Shown: positions 11,384-22,334, counted from the stretch's first letter. The stretch is 64,000 nt of DNA from Strongylocentrotus droebachiensis (GCA_035222895.1 JAVYIG010001591.1:124001-188000), one strand, 5' to 3'. Notes: generated by a model from the sequence alone, not told the origin. Made by a program: numbers and translations.

Positions 11384-13525
11384 CTATAGGTCGTTAAGTA
11401 GATTTTGACGGGTTGTGTGAAGGTTGCGTATAAAATAAAGGATAAGTGTATGCAGCTGTGTTTTGGCACTACTGCTGATGTGCCCAGCAGGGAGAAAGAG
11501 CACTGACTCCAAGAACAGCGCAGGCGCAGACTCGAAGTATTGAGCAAACTGCTTTGTGTTGAGGTTATCCTTAATACGATAAATAAGGTCTTGACGCACA
11601 GATGATAGGGCTGGGCAGGTTGCAACAAGATGCTCAACATCCTCTCGCTCTGCCCGACACAGACGGCAGCAGTCATCAGTTGCCTTCCCGATCCTGACAA
11701 GCCTGGCTTGGGTCAGGTAGACTTTGCAGGAGATCTGGGCTCGAATGGTGATAGCTGACCTCAAGCTTGGGTTGGCGATATGCCCAGGATACAGATCCTT
11801 GGCCTTAGGTTTAGGTCTTCTGGTCCACAGGGATAAAGAAATCTTTTCAGTGAGGGCAACACATTGTCTGGTCTCAGAAGCTTGCATCACTGCTAACTGT
11901 ACCATGCGCTTCCATAGGTGGTAGTTGGGGGGTCTCATTACAAGCTCGTCTAGAGTGGGAAGACTGAGCTGCTTGGAGCAGATACCATGAAGGAGCATCC
12001 TGTGTTCGATCCTATCAGAGTCAATGTTCAAGATCTGCCCTAGGAGAAGAAGCTTATCTTGTAAGATCAGCAGACTAATAGGGAAGGTATCAGTGAGCAG
12101 ATAGACGGCTTCATCAGCTGATGTTGCTGGAAGCCCCAATATCCGTTTGAACAGGTTTATCTGTGCTTTATCTAGGCGATTCAACATTGCTTTGGAGAAA
12201 GGCACGCTGGAGCAGCCATACAGCATCCGTGGCACACATAATGTTGTCCAGAGCTTTGCCGCGATGTGAGGTACAACCCTTGCTCCGAGTGGAGAGGTTC
12301 CAACCAGGGTATAAAAGGCTCTGTAACCTTTGGTGATCGTATCTGCTGCATAATCATGTTGAGGGTCACATGTCCTGGTTATACCAAGGTGCTTGTAGGA
12401 GGATACCTCATATATTGGCTCGCCATCGATATGCCAGGAATGTCCTCTGATTGTACGATGTTGGTTCAGAACGATGACGGCACTCTTAGTAGGGTTAATC
12501 TTGTACCTCCATTCTTGGGTGTACTGGAATGTGATGTTAAGCATTTGTTGGAGCTCTGTTGGGTCGTTACTAAGAAAAGCAATATCATCAGCAAATGCTA
12601 TGACACCTACGTAGAGGTTCCCGATTGTGCAACCTAGATGGCATTCTCTCAGGAGCTTGATGAGGTCATTGTAGAGTGTGTAGAGCGTGGGAGATAAAAC
12701 ACCTCCTTGCCTCACTCCTTGCAGCTCACGAAAAGAGGGTCCTACAGAATGGTCCCAAAACACCTTGCTTGAGCAGCTGTTGTAGAATTCTGTAATGGTA
12801 TGCAGCAGAGCTGGGGACGGGTGTGTTGCTGCTATCTTTGCCAGGAGACCTTCCTGCCAAACCCTGTCAAATGCTTTTTGAGCATCCAGCATGGCAAGGT
12901 ATAGCGGTTGGTTAGAGAGCTTGTAGATTTCAACGACAAGGTCCAAGGCTTTTCCTGTTAGAGTACAGGATCTTCCCTGCTGGAAGCCAAATTGGAGTGG
13001 GTCTGGTATTTGGTGCTCTTGTAGGTGCTGGGTGAGTTTAGGTTTGATCAGCAGCTCCAGCAGCTTGCTCAGGACAGGGGTGAGTGTGATGCCTCTATAG
13101 TTACCTGGGACAGATGGATCCTTGTCCCCGCCTTTGTGAAGAGGGATCACAAGACCATCCTTAAGGCTAGGAGGAATATGCTTTAAATGAACCATCGAAT
13201 TCATCAAGACAAGGATGAGAATCCTGGTATTGCGACCAGCGTACAATAGGTGTTCAGGAGAGATGTTGTCAGGTCCACTCGCTTTGCCGGGTTTGAAGGA
13301 AGAAATGGCAGTGCACAGCTCCTTTGATGTGAAGAGGTGTTCTAACCCATGGGAGAGTTGACTTTCAGGGTGTGTTGCATTGGGAGCTTGTGCTGCCCTG
13401 TAGTCAGTGGGTGTGGAAAGATCTTGGAAATGTTGAGTCCAACCCTGGATGATATCCGATCCTGAAAAGCAATTACCTCCAAGGTTAAGCTGCTGCATAT
13501 CTGTTTTGGGTCCTCTGCCTTTCAC
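11384..13525 (-). CDS. LINE ORF2, reverse transcriptase part
   Basis: An open stretch of 713 codons counted from its first Met. It copies element RNA into DNA at a nicked target. Visible motifs are YRGITLTPVLSK (about residues 143-154), LDAQKAFDRVW with the first catalytic Asp (213-223), GVRQGGVLSP (270-279), and the FADD catalytic box (311-314), followed by thumb sequence. Near 619-637 there is a Cys-Cys-x2-Cys...His...Cys zinc-knuckle-like motif of the kind found after many LINE RT domains. The listed start is only the first Met: the frame continues upstream without a shift to the endonuclease, interrupted by one TAG at 13607-13609. It is unlikely to be expressed as one protein in this copy. 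Confidence 0.92.
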   Translation of the reverse strand: MKGRGPKTDMQQLNLGGNCFSGSDIIQGWTQHFQDLSTPTDYRAAQAPNATHPESQLSHGLEHLFTSKELCTAISSFKPGKASGPDNISPEHLLYAGRNTRILILVLMNSMVHLKHIPPSLKDGLVIPLHKGGDKDPSVPGNYRGITLTPVLSKLLELLIKPKLTQHLQEHQIPDPLQFGFQQGRSCTLTGKALDLVVEIYKLSNQPLYLAMLDAQKAFDRVWQEGLLAKIAATHPSPALLHTITEFYNSCSSKVFWDHSVGPSFRELQGVRQGGVLSPTLYTLYNDLIKLLRECHLGCTIGNLYVGVIAFADDIAFLSNDPTELQQMLNITFQYTQEWRYKINPTKSAVIVLNQHRTIRGHSWHIDGEPIYEVSSYKHLGITRTCDPQHDYAADTITKGYRAFYTLVGTSPLGARVVPHIAAKLWTTLCVPRMLYGCSSVPFSKAMLNRLDKAQINLFKRILGLPATSADEAVYLLTDTFPISLLILQDKLLLLGQILNIDSDRIEHRMLLHGICSKQLSLPTLDELVMRPPNYHLWKRMVQLAVMQASETRQCVALTEKISLSLWTRRPKPKAKDLYPGHIANPSLRSAITIRAQISCKVYLTQARLVRIGKATDDCCRLCRAEREDVEHLVATCPALSSVRQDLIYRIKDNLNTKQFAQYFESAPALFLESVLFLPAGHISSSAKTQLHTLILYFIRNLHTTRQNLLNDL

Positions 13526-13606
13526 TAGCGTGTAGAACAGCCTGTCACTGTGTTCATGGGCCTCCTCAATCCTTGAGAGAAGTCCGTTTCTGCAGGCGGC
13601 TTTTGA

Positions 13607-14752
13607 CTACCGCAGCTTGGCACGGAAAGCTTTCTTTAGCTTGGCAGCTAACATCCCTATTTGACTGCTCTTGTCTTCTCCTGTCTCTCTCCAGTTCTTC
13701 CACACGTTAAGGTACCTCTGATAGCACTCATCCACCTCTGGATTCCACTCAGCCTTACCCTTGCCTCTGCTTTTCCCTTTTGAGTATGGTAGGCTCATCG
13801 AAGTTTCAACGAGAATTGACTGTAAGCTGGTTGTGACTGAGTCCAAGAGATTCTCATCAGGCATTACACTAGCAAGGGTGGCCAGGATTGATTCGGAGGC
13901 TTTCTCAAGAGGTTGAGTGTAGCGTTCTATGATCACCTGCTTGGACACCTCCTTCCACTTGACTCTTGGACGACACAGTGGTTGGCTCAGCATTGTGTGG
14001 TTGGTCCTTTCCTGGGCAGCACAGGGAGGTGGGAGATTCCAGGTGACCATGATGGGAAAGTGATCTGATTGATTCAGTGGCTCATTGTAGAGGATCTCAA
14101 GGTTGGAGAAGTCACCAGCCATCAGGACATGGGTCAAGAATGTGTCTATGTTAGACTGCTTAGTGCCATCGTCACTTTGAAAGGTGTAATCATCCTGAAC
14201 TCCCAAGATCTTAGATAGACAGGAAAACTCATTGTCAGTGATAAAAGCATAAAGGATGTTCCTAGCTCTTTTCTTTCGCTCCTTATTGTGTAGATCAACG
14301 TTAAAATCACCACCTATAACAAAGGTGTCAGAATGATTCTGTTGGATGATGCACAAGACTTCCTCTAAGATGGCCTGATATTCAGCCAGAGCTTCTGAGG
14401 TAACGTCACACGGCATGTAACAGTTGAAAACCAGGACCTCTTGTTTTGCAAAAAGCAGTTGGACGCAAAGCAGCCTTTGGGAAAGTGTAGGGATGGGCTT
14501 GGATGAGCACGGGAATGACTTGCTGATGAATGTGGCCACACCTCCTCTACCTCTCCTGACTGGAAGTGACTGTATTGGGTCATGGGCTTTGGAAAATGTA
14601 TGGAATCCCTGGTGTACATTACTGAAGTATCCAAGCTCCCCTTCATGGACCCAATGCTCCTGAACAAGAAAAAAATGTGCTCGCTTTAACAGTTGATGGA
14701 TGAAGGCTTCATTCGACTTAAACCCACGGGTATTGAGAGAACAGATGTACAT
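13607..14752 (-). CDS. LINE ORF2, APE-type endonuclease part
   Basis: This 381-residue stretch begins with MYICSLNTRG, the usual endonuclease start with its metal-binding Asn region. It continues with QEHW (catalytic Glu, about residue 32), a GGDFNVD motif and the terminal SDHFP motif. The enzyme would nick target DNA to prime reverse transcription. The frame ends at a TAG (13607-13609) after KLR. Reading through it continues in the same frame into the RT domain, so this TAG is best seen as a nonsense change in a single ORF2. The frame is open upstream of the listed Met as well, so the true start may be earlier. Confidence 0.9.
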   Translation of the reverse strand: MYICSLNTRGFKSNEAFIHQLLKRAHFFLVQEHWVHEGELGYFSNVHQGFHTFSKAHDPIQSLPVRRGRGGVATFISKSFPCSSKPIPTLSQRLLCVQLLFAKQEVLVFNCYMPCDVTSEALAEYQAILEEVLCIIQQNHSDTFVIGGDFNVDLHNKERKKRARNILYAFITDNEFSCLSKILGVQDDYTFQSDDGTKQSNIDTFLTHVLMAGDFSNLEILYNEPLNQSDHFPIMVTWNLPPPCAAQERTNHTMLSQPLCRPRVKWKEVSKQVIIERYTQPLEKASESILATLASVMPDENLLDSVTTSLQSILVETSMSLPYSKGKSRGKGKAEWNPEVDECYQRYLNVWKNWRETGEDKSSQIGMLAAKLKKAFRAKLR

Positions 14753-14799
14753 GGAAGTAGAGCTTACCTCCTCTGAGGAGGTAGTAGCCGAAGGCTTGA

Positions 14800-15653
14800 T
14801 TATGTTAATTGCATGATTCGTAGGTGCTGCTCCCTGATCGAATCTTCGACCATGCTGTTCGGATGCGTGGACTGTATTGACAGAAGGTTTAGTAGAGACG
14901 CTGTGAGGTAGTAGAATGTTTCCATCTGCCAGTAGTAGGTGGCCGTCGATGCACGGCCATGCCGAAAAAGCGAGCTCTGTTCAGGCTGATTGTTGATGAC
15001 CTGACCTGTGACCTTCTGCTGTTGGTCACCGTTAGGAGTGTTACTCGTCATGACTTCGACTGGCCGAAAGAGCGTTCTTGGCTTTGGCTGATTGTTGACC
15101 TCTGTTAAAGTGGCATTCTGTTGCAGGTCACAGTTTGGAGGTTTGTTGCTCATGACATCAGCAGACTGAAAAACGAACTTGGCCTTGGCCGTTTGCCGAC
15201 TTCTGCTCCTGAGACATTCTGTTGAAGGTCACAGTTAGAAGTGTTGCTTGTCATGACTTCGGCAGAACTCCTGAAGTTGGGCTTGCTAGGGAAGGCTTTA
15301 TTCAGGTCATCATGCATAGGTCGACTAGTTCTGGTATGGTGCTCGTCTTCCACAGTGTGCTGAACCATGTCAGGCTTGGGACAGAGTTTCTTTTCTGTTT
15401 CATGAGTTCGGGGCATATCAGCTGGATGTTTATCCTGACCCCTGCTTCCCTCGACATCAATTACAATTTCAGCAATGTTTGGTGGGTAGTAGGTTCGGAG
15501 AGGAAGCTTGTCTGCTTCTGCGTTGGGCAAGGAGTTTCCAGGAGTAAAGTGGTGCATCTGTAGGGTTTTCCCGCATGGAATTGCCCTATGGTTTGTGGGC
15601 CTGGGGCGTTTTGGTGAAGTTACTGCATGGTTTTTCACTGGTTCCCTATGCAA
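14800..15653 (-). pseudogene. Broken distal part of LINE ORF1 with tandem peptide repeats
   Basis: Two overlapping open frames (15653-15150 and 15153-14800) carry related peptide repeats built around EVMTSNT...DLQQ and a PxPxxLF ending, about 35 residues each. They are shifted by one frame at a T-run near 15165-15175. Upstream, the same polypeptide can be followed through a TAA near 15690 and another frame change near 15830 into the main ORF1. I read this as the degraded C-terminal half of ORF1. The function of the repeats is unknown. Confidence 0.65.
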
Positions 15654-16021
15654 ATGTGAGCCACTGTTATCAGCCCCCTGGACCTCTTAATCAACAGCTA
15701 GACTTTCAAACCTGTTGGTGGTTGGAATGCCATAAGGGTCCTCAGCCACCGGATGGTGAATGCTAACTGGTGAATTAGGAGGTGATTGCAGATTGCTGTT
15801 GCTCCCATCATGATGTACTTTGTGCGTCCTGGTAGGAATAATGTGTAGCTGTCTTGGTGTTGGCTCATATGTCTAGGGTACTGGTTTGAGTGAGCTTGCT
15901 GACCACGCTGGTTATAATTTTTCGTGGACGTGCCTAAAGTTCGGGCGTTGTGACTGGAGCTGGTAGGTGATCCAGGTGGTGGACGGTAGCGGGAAGGCGA
16001 ACCCAGGTGATGGCTCTTCGG

Positions 16022-17437
16022 CTAGTACTGATGAGTGCTATTGGTGAAGGATCTGCTCTTTTGCAGCCTTGACTGCTGCGTTGCATTAGGACTAGTTTGA
16101 CCTCCTGTTGATGGTGTCTCTGTAGGGACGCTCTTATCACTGAAAATATCATGGTGGCCATGGGTTTTGCAAACAGTGCTTAAAAAATCAACTTGCAACT
16201 GGAGAGATCTGAGCTCAGCTTCCTTCTTGAGCAACAAGTTCTGCATGGTGAGTAGTTCCTTGACCTTACTGTCAAGTAAGGCCTTGTCACAGACTCGTAG
16301 GTCCTGTAGGCTCTTTAGCTCCCTCCGAAGCTGTCGCGTTTGGTTAAGGAGTTGCTCATTCTCCATTATTATAACTGTGTTTATGTTAGATTTCTCCTTC
16401 AAGTCTTCCTTGAGCTCCTGAATCTGCTTGGAAAAAGCTTCGTACTCAGATGTTTTTGATGGGGGATTCTCATAGGCAGTTGGGTTAGGGACGGTGTTTT
16501 TTGAAAGAGTCCTCTGCGTCTCATCTTCCAACCCAACTGCGTGCCTGCTTTCACCATGTTCCTGAGGAGCCTCGGTCACATCTATTATGTAAAGTGCGGG
16601 TCCAGGTTCTTCCGATTGACCTTCCACAAGGACTGCTCTTGCAGAAGTTGCTAGATTATTGCTGTTGAAGTACTCTCCCTCGTTAGGTGTGCCCTTTCCA
16701 TCAGGCTGTGATTGTGAGGAGCAAACCTGTAACAACCCACTAATGGTGGAGCGCGGACTAGAAGGCAAGGGATGATCATCACTGGGACATGTCAGGAACA
16801 TTTTTTCCGATTCTGTTTCTTCATCCATTTGGGCTTCTATGAGATGTTGACTTAATGAGGTGACCTCAGGGGATCGGCTGGCACCACGAGATCGTAGCGA
16901 TAAAGTACACGTGGACGGCTTGGTGGCTTTGCAGGCAACGCAGGAGAATGGGGCCTTTTTGTCTATTATTAGTTCCGCTAGATCGTGGTCCTGTAACCCT
17001 GTGCATTTAAAGTGTGTCCATGTGTCACATGCGTGGCACTGGATTGTACTAAAACATGCATGTGTATTGCAGATAGGGCAATGCAGTTTCCGTTCCTCAG
17101 GGGAACACTGGCATATCTTGGCACTGCTAAGACCCTTACGTGATGAGCTAGCTGACATGTAGATTTCATCAAAGAGGCAGTTGAGGCTTTTTCCGAGAGA
17201 CGAATCAGCAGTGACATCATTGGCTTCTTGAAAGAGGAATGACTTGAGTTCAGTGATTAGTTGAAATTTCTTGCCACTAACAAACATGCGGTGGGCTTCA
17301 TCAAAAAAGAGGAGGGATAGCTTTTTGGCCTTTCCTGCATCGCCGCCTTTCTTCTTGTTGGAAATCTCAAAGCCATTGCTCACTTTACCGTTGACTGGTA
17401 CTGCTACATGTGCAGGGTTAAATGTTGGATGTTTCAC
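16022..17437 (-). CDS. LINE ORF1 protein, PHD finger and coiled coil
   Basis: An open frame of 471 residues. A zinc finger at about residues 120-169 has CPIC, CHAC, WTHFKC and CVAC in the Cys4-His-Cys3 order of PHD fingers. A long heptad-like coiled coil spans about 333-420 and would allow multimer formation. ORF1 proteins of this type bind element RNA or chromatin, but which is not known here. The frame ends in TAG (16022-16024). Read-through continues for about 60 codons of Pro/Gln/Ser-rich sequence, so the stop is probably a mutation. Confidence 0.85.
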   Translation of the reverse strand: MKHPTFNPAHVAVPVNGKVSNGFEISNKKKGGDAGKAKKLSLLFFDEAHRMFVSGKKFQLITELKSFLFQEANDVTADSSLGKSLNCLFDEIYMSASSSRKGLSSAKICQCSPEERKLHCPICNTHACFSTIQCHACDTWTHFKCTGLQDHDLAELIIDKKAPFSCVACKATKPSTCTLSLRSRGASRSPEVTSLSQHLIEAQMDEETESEKMFLTCPSDDHPLPSSPRSTISGLLQVCSSQSQPDGKGTPNEGEYFNSNNLATSARAVLVEGQSEEPGPALYIIDVTEAPQEHGESRHAVGLEDETQRTLSKNTVPNPTAYENPPSKTSEYEAFSKQIQELKEDLKEKSNINTVIIMENEQLLNQTRQLRRELKSLQDLRVCDKALLDSKVKELLTMQNLLLKKEAELRSLQLQVDFLSTVCKTHGHHDIFSDKSVPTETPSTGGQTSPNATQQSRLQKSRSFTNSTHQY

Positions 17438-17439
17438 TA

Positions 17440-17600
17440 TAGGGTTTCACAAACAACTTTTTTGATTTTCATGAAGAAAAGTTTTTCAAAGGCTACATTA
17501 ACAAACTTAGAGCCCCCTTTGCCTTGTCCTTCAGAAGAAATTTCAAAGCCCTTGAGCTCAACTGCAGATGAAGCGGTGGTCATTAGCAGTGACATTGCGC
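17440..17600 (-). pseudogene. Diverged duplicate of the ORF1 N-terminal coding region
   Basis: Translated on the minus strand, this segment contains VELKGFEISS followed by a Lys/Gly-rich stretch and LFF. That resembles the VSNGFEISNKKKGG...LLFF region at residues 18-45 of ORF1. It lies between the ORF1 start and the 216-bp array and looks like an old internal duplication of the element's 5' part. Confidence 0.45.
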
Positions 17601-17603
17601 ATT

Positions 17604-19690
17604 AGTTGAAAACTGATAGATGTATATACTGTAATGTGTCGGTAAATTGCACAAGACTGCTAGGCTATTTTGTAAAGTTTGACTTTGACAGAGATGGAAG
17701 CCAAGAAGCTAGAAGCCAGCAGGTAACAAGTAGAGTTGACAGCTCCACAGGAGAATATTCTGGTGCTGTATTCGGTACGGACCTTCTACTTGAACTTAAA
17801 GATCAACCTTGAAACTGATAGCTGTATATACTGTAATGTGTCGGTAAATTACACAAGACTACTAGGCTATTTTTTAAACATGTCAGGATAAAGTTTGACT
17901 TTGACAGAGATGGAAGCCAAGAAGCTAGAAGCCAGCAGGTTACAAGTAGAGTTGACAGCTCCACAGGAGAATATTCTGGTGCTGTATTCAGTACGGACCT
18001 TCCACTTGAATTTGAAGATCAACCTTGAAACTGATAGCTGTATATACTGTAATGTGTCGGTAAATTACACAAGACCGCTACGCTATTTTGTAAACATGTC
18101 AGGATAAAGTTTGACTTTGACAGAGATGGAAGCCAAGAAGCTAGAAACCAGCAGGTTACAAGTAGAGTTGACAGCTCCACAGGAGAATATTCTGGTGCTG
18201 TATTCAGTACGGACCTTCCACTTGAATTTGAAGATTAATCTTGAAACTGATAGCTGTATATACTGTAATGTGTCAATAAATTACACAAGACTACTAGGCT
18301 ATTTTGTAAACATGTCAGGATAAAGTTTGACTTTGACAGAGATGGAAGCCAAGAAGCTAGAAGCCAGCAGGTTACAAGTAGAGTTGACAGCTCCACAGGA
18401 GAATATTCTTGTGCTGTATTCAGTACGGACCTTCCACTTGAATTTGAAGATTAATCTTGAAACTGATAGCTGTATATACTGTAATGTGTCAGTAAATTAC
18501 ACAAGACTGCTAGGCTAATTTGTAAAGTTTGACTTTGACAGAGATGGAAGCCAAGAAGCTAGAAGCCAGCAGGTTACAAGTAGAGTTGACAGCTCCACAG
18601 GAGAATATTCTTGTGCTGTATTCGGTACGGACCTTCCACTGAATTTGAAGATCAACCTTGAAACTGATAGCAGCATATACTGTAATGTGTCAGTAAATTA
18701 CACAAGACTGCTAGGCTAGGTTTTTTTTTTTTTGTAAACATATAAGGATAAAGTTTGACCTTGACAGAGATGGAAGCCAAGAAGCTAGAAACCAGCAGGT
18801 TACAAGTAGAGTTGACAGCTCCACAGGAGAATATTCTTGTGCTGTATTCGGTACGGACCTTCCACTGAATTTGAAGATCAACCTTGAAACTGATAGCAGC
18901 ATATACTGTAATGTGTCAGTAAATTACACAAGACTGCTAGGCTAGGTTTTTTTTTTTTTGTAAACATATAAGGATAAAGTTTGACCTTGACAGAGATGGA
19001 AGCCAAGAAACTAGAAGCCAGCAGGTTACAAGTAGAGTTGACAGCTCCACAGGAGAATATTCTTGTGCTGTATTCGGTACAGAACTTCCACTGAATTTGA
19101 AGATTAATCTTGAAACTGATAGCTGTATATACTGTAATGTGTCAGTAAATTACACAAGACTGCTAGGCTATTTTGTAAAGTTTGACTTTGACAGAGATGG
19201 AAGCCAAGAAGCTAGAAGTCAGCAGGTTACAAGTAGAGTTGACAGCTCCACAGGAGAATATTCTGGTGCTGTATTCAGTACGGACCTTCCACTTGAATTT
19301 GAAGATCAACCTTGAAACTGATAGCTGCATATACTGTAATGTGTTGGTAAATTACACAAGACTGCTAGGCTATTTTGTAAACATATAAGGATAAAGTTTG
19401 ACTTTGACAGAGATGGAAGCCAAGAAGCTAGAAGCCAGCAGGCTACAAGTAGAATTGACAGCTCCACAGGAGAATATTCTGGTGCTGTATTCGGTACAGA
19501 CCTTTCACTTGAACTTTAAGATCAACCTTGAAACTGATAGCTGTATATACTGTAATGTGTCATTAAATTACACAAGACTACTAGGCTATTTTGTAAACAT
19601 GTCAGGATAAAGTTTGACTTTGACAGAGATGGAAGCCAAGAAGCTAGAAGCCAGCAGGTTACAAGTAGAGTTTACAGCTCCACAGCAGTA
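17604..19690. repeat. 216-bp tandem array upstream of LINE ORF1
   Basis: Units recur with GTTTGACTTTGACAGAGATGG at 17677, 17893, 18109, 18325, 18527, 18753, 18979, 19180, 19396 and 19612. Spacing is 216, 202 or 226 bp. The variants reflect presence or absence of a CATGTCAGGATAA-like segment and a T-run. The two 226-bp units (18527-18979) are nearly identical, a higher-order duplication. On the plus strand each unit gives a 70-codon open frame, a by-product of the repeat. The position directly 5' of ORF1 suggests LINE 5'-UTR monomers. Confidence 0.9.
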
Positions 19691-20400
19691 GTCTGGTGCT
19701 GTATTCTGAATTTTGTATGTGTGAATACAGGGAAAACTAGTGCCCACTGACAGATGTAAGACAAAGTTGCTTTCACCAGAGTAGATATGTGGTACTGGCT
19801 GGGATATATGCCAGAAAGCCCAAAATGTTAAGGTTTCCAAAATTTTGAAAATTGCACTTTGAGGAATCATCAAGGCTGAAGAGTGATGTGTTCTGACTTA
19901 GTTATCAGTTAGAAGTGACATTCCGCAGTACAGGGAACAAATCAAAATAAGATAGTTAAACATTTGTTGCGATGCTGTCCTTTCACTTGAAGCTCAAACT
20001 TGATACTGCTAATTCAAAATTGTAAAGACTGTAATGTGCCGGTAATATATTACACAAGACTGCTAGGCTATTTTGTAAAGTTTGACTTTCACAGAGATGG
20101 AAGTCAAGAAGCTAGCTAGCCAGCAGGTTACAAGTAGAGTTGACAGCTCCACAGCAATAGTAATATTATGGTGCTGTATTCTGTATGTGTGAATACAGGC
20201 AAAACTAGTCTCCAATGACAGATGTAAGACAAAGTTGCTTTCTCCAGAGTAGATATGTGGGACTGCCTGGGTTGTATGCCAGAAAGCCCAAAATGTTTAG
20301 GCTCCAAAAATTATGAAAAATGCACTTTGAGGAATCAAGGCTCAAGTGTGATGTTTTCTGGCCTAGTTATCAACAACATTGACCAAATAAAAAAACAATT
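19612..20400. repeat. Longer tandem unit of about 470 bp, two copies
   Basis: After the last 216-bp unit the sequence continues into a segment (about 19690-19915) that recurs at about 20160-20370, including matching GTGTGAATACAGG and CCAGAAAGCCCAAAATG motifs. The 216-bp motif also recurs at 20080. So the array ends in two longer, more diverged units that share part of the monomer. Confidence 0.75.
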
Positions 20401-21440
20401 TTGTTGCTAGAATGTCAAATTTTAAACGCAAATTCAGCAGCAGATTTGGAAAGCAGCCTTCACACAAAATGCGGTATCAGGATGCAGCACTGGGTGGAGA
20501 TAATTTATGCTCGATTGATTTTATCCAAATAATTCACCGCCAAAACAATCTGCGATAGTATCTGGTCAGCCCGATTTTAGTGCAATTGAAATCTCTCAAT
20601 CTCTCGATCCTTTCCTTAAAATCGTAAGTATAAAACCTGTACATGTAGTAGAATCCATACTCTTTACTTTTTTGACATTTCAATATGTGATATGCTTTAT
20701 AACTTTCCATTTTCCATGAAATGTTCGGTGTTTACATATCCGACGGCTTCTCAATTCCAGAGTTCAGGGACTGAGTCCGAGGGAGCTCGAGTCCAACGCC
20801 CAAGGCGGCGGCGGAGCTCGCACCCTCTGACCCTAGCAGTCTATCTGAGTATGTCAGTATGACTGTCATGTTTAATTTCGTCTTGTTGTCAGCAATGCCA
20901 TGACACATGCCAATTAGACTAGGCCTAGACCTACTCAGTTATTACAAATTCATGATAATGATAATAATACCAGGCTCTAGCCTAGTATAGGCCTGGCAAT
21001 GATGTCCATCACTTGACTTGTTTCACTGACACTGGTACCTAAATAAATAGAAATTGAAATGGCATCAGCAATGCCAATGTTCCCCAAAATGAATCACACT
21101 GACAAGTATAGACCAACAACTTCAGTCTCTCTATATCGCCAGTTGTTCACTGAGACTACGTCTGGCTCCACTAGACCTCCAATTAGTCTATAGAATGTCA
21201 ACAAATGTCAGTTTTATTATTTTTATTAAAGAAATGACCCATATCACTCAGACGGTTATTTCTGTCTATGACTAGATCTGGTATGAGTCATGACAAGCAA
21301 AGCTTAGTTTTATTAAATTTAGATCTGGTTCTAATTGTCTTAATTAACTGGCTTAGTCTCCAGAGCAAGGATCACCCACAAAGTCACAAGCACAAGTAAT
21401 AACATTTCTTTAATTTAAAAACATTGTTTAAACATTTGTT
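20401..21440. other. Stretch without a recognisable gene
   Basis: Mixed-composition sequence with a short GC-rich patch near 20790-20820 (GGCGGCGGCGGAG). No supported exon, RNA gene or repeat boundary was found. Confidence 0.4.
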
Positions 21441-22334
21441 TAATTTTATCTTCACTCTAGTGAAGATGGTAGAAATGCAGCTGATTCAGCATAATGAGCT
21501 GGTGTACCTGGAGGAGGAGCTGGAGCAATATATAGCAGCACAACCGGGCAGAGGCCTCTGAGTCTGAGATTGGGAAAACCCGCTGGATGATGAGCCTTTT
21601 GTTTTAGATTGAGGTAGGCTACTTTGAATTCAAATTCTGTATTGGGAAAGTAGCCGAAAACATGGCCAACTACTTGATGAATATTGTTAACATAGCTATA
21701 CAAAAAAGGGCTTCTGTTGTAAAATCCAACCCTAGTGTCGTTATTAAAATGCAGAAATATTTCAATTCATGTTGACCGCCTAAATTCACTGTTCGTTTGC
21801 CCCGCTTCGCTGGTCTGCCTACGACCGTGCAAGCCCCCAATGCAATACACATGTGCATTTACATAAATTTATTCAATTTCTAAGCATTTTCTGTCATATT
21901 CGATACATTGATAGATTAGTTATGATATTTATTCTTTTACATGGTAATGTAGGTGATGGAAGCATTAATGTTCATAATTTGTGTGTGGGGCATTTCCCAA
22001 TACTGTTATTTGGCTTTAATACATGAGGAAATTATTCAGATTATGTGTTGGAAACAGGTTTGTGATTTGTTGTTTTGTGTAAAACTACTTAACTACTTAA
22101 ACTTATTTCACAAAAGGTGAAGCCGTAAAGGAGATTAGAAAAGGCATGGACAATTTTGTCTTTTACGTTAAACTGATTCACACCACATCTAGAAATCAGG
22201 ATAATTTTTTTTTAAAGTGACAGTGACAGTTAGGGATGCAAAAATATAATAGCATAAACCAGCAAAAAAATGATTTATTTGAATGCTTGTTTTTTTGTTT
22301 TTTTAAGGGTAATTCGATCTAAAGGATGCACGCT

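Larger units (their letters stand above)
11384..17437 (-). mobile_element. Nearly full-length non-LTR retrotransposon (LINE), CR1-like by ORF1 type
   Basis: Read on the minus strand, the element has ORF1 (PHD-type zinc finger plus coiled coil), a low-complexity, repeat-bearing ORF1 remainder, then an APE-type endonuclease and a reverse transcriptase in one frame. A PHD finger in ORF1 is described for CR1-group elements, which is why I lean that way. The exact clade is unresolved. Coordinates give the coding span. The 5' region probably extends into the tandem array after 17604, and the 3' end lies below 11384. Lesions: one amber codon inside ORF2, and at least two stops and two frameshifts in ORF1. 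Confidence 0.9.

Noticed and set aside
17677..19612. Regular repeats that could suggest a CRISPR array or a tandem gene family of 70-codon proteins
   Set aside because: The period is about 216 bp with no unique spacers, and the 70-codon frames end at the same repeat-internal stop. It is a satellite-like array in a eukaryotic genome.
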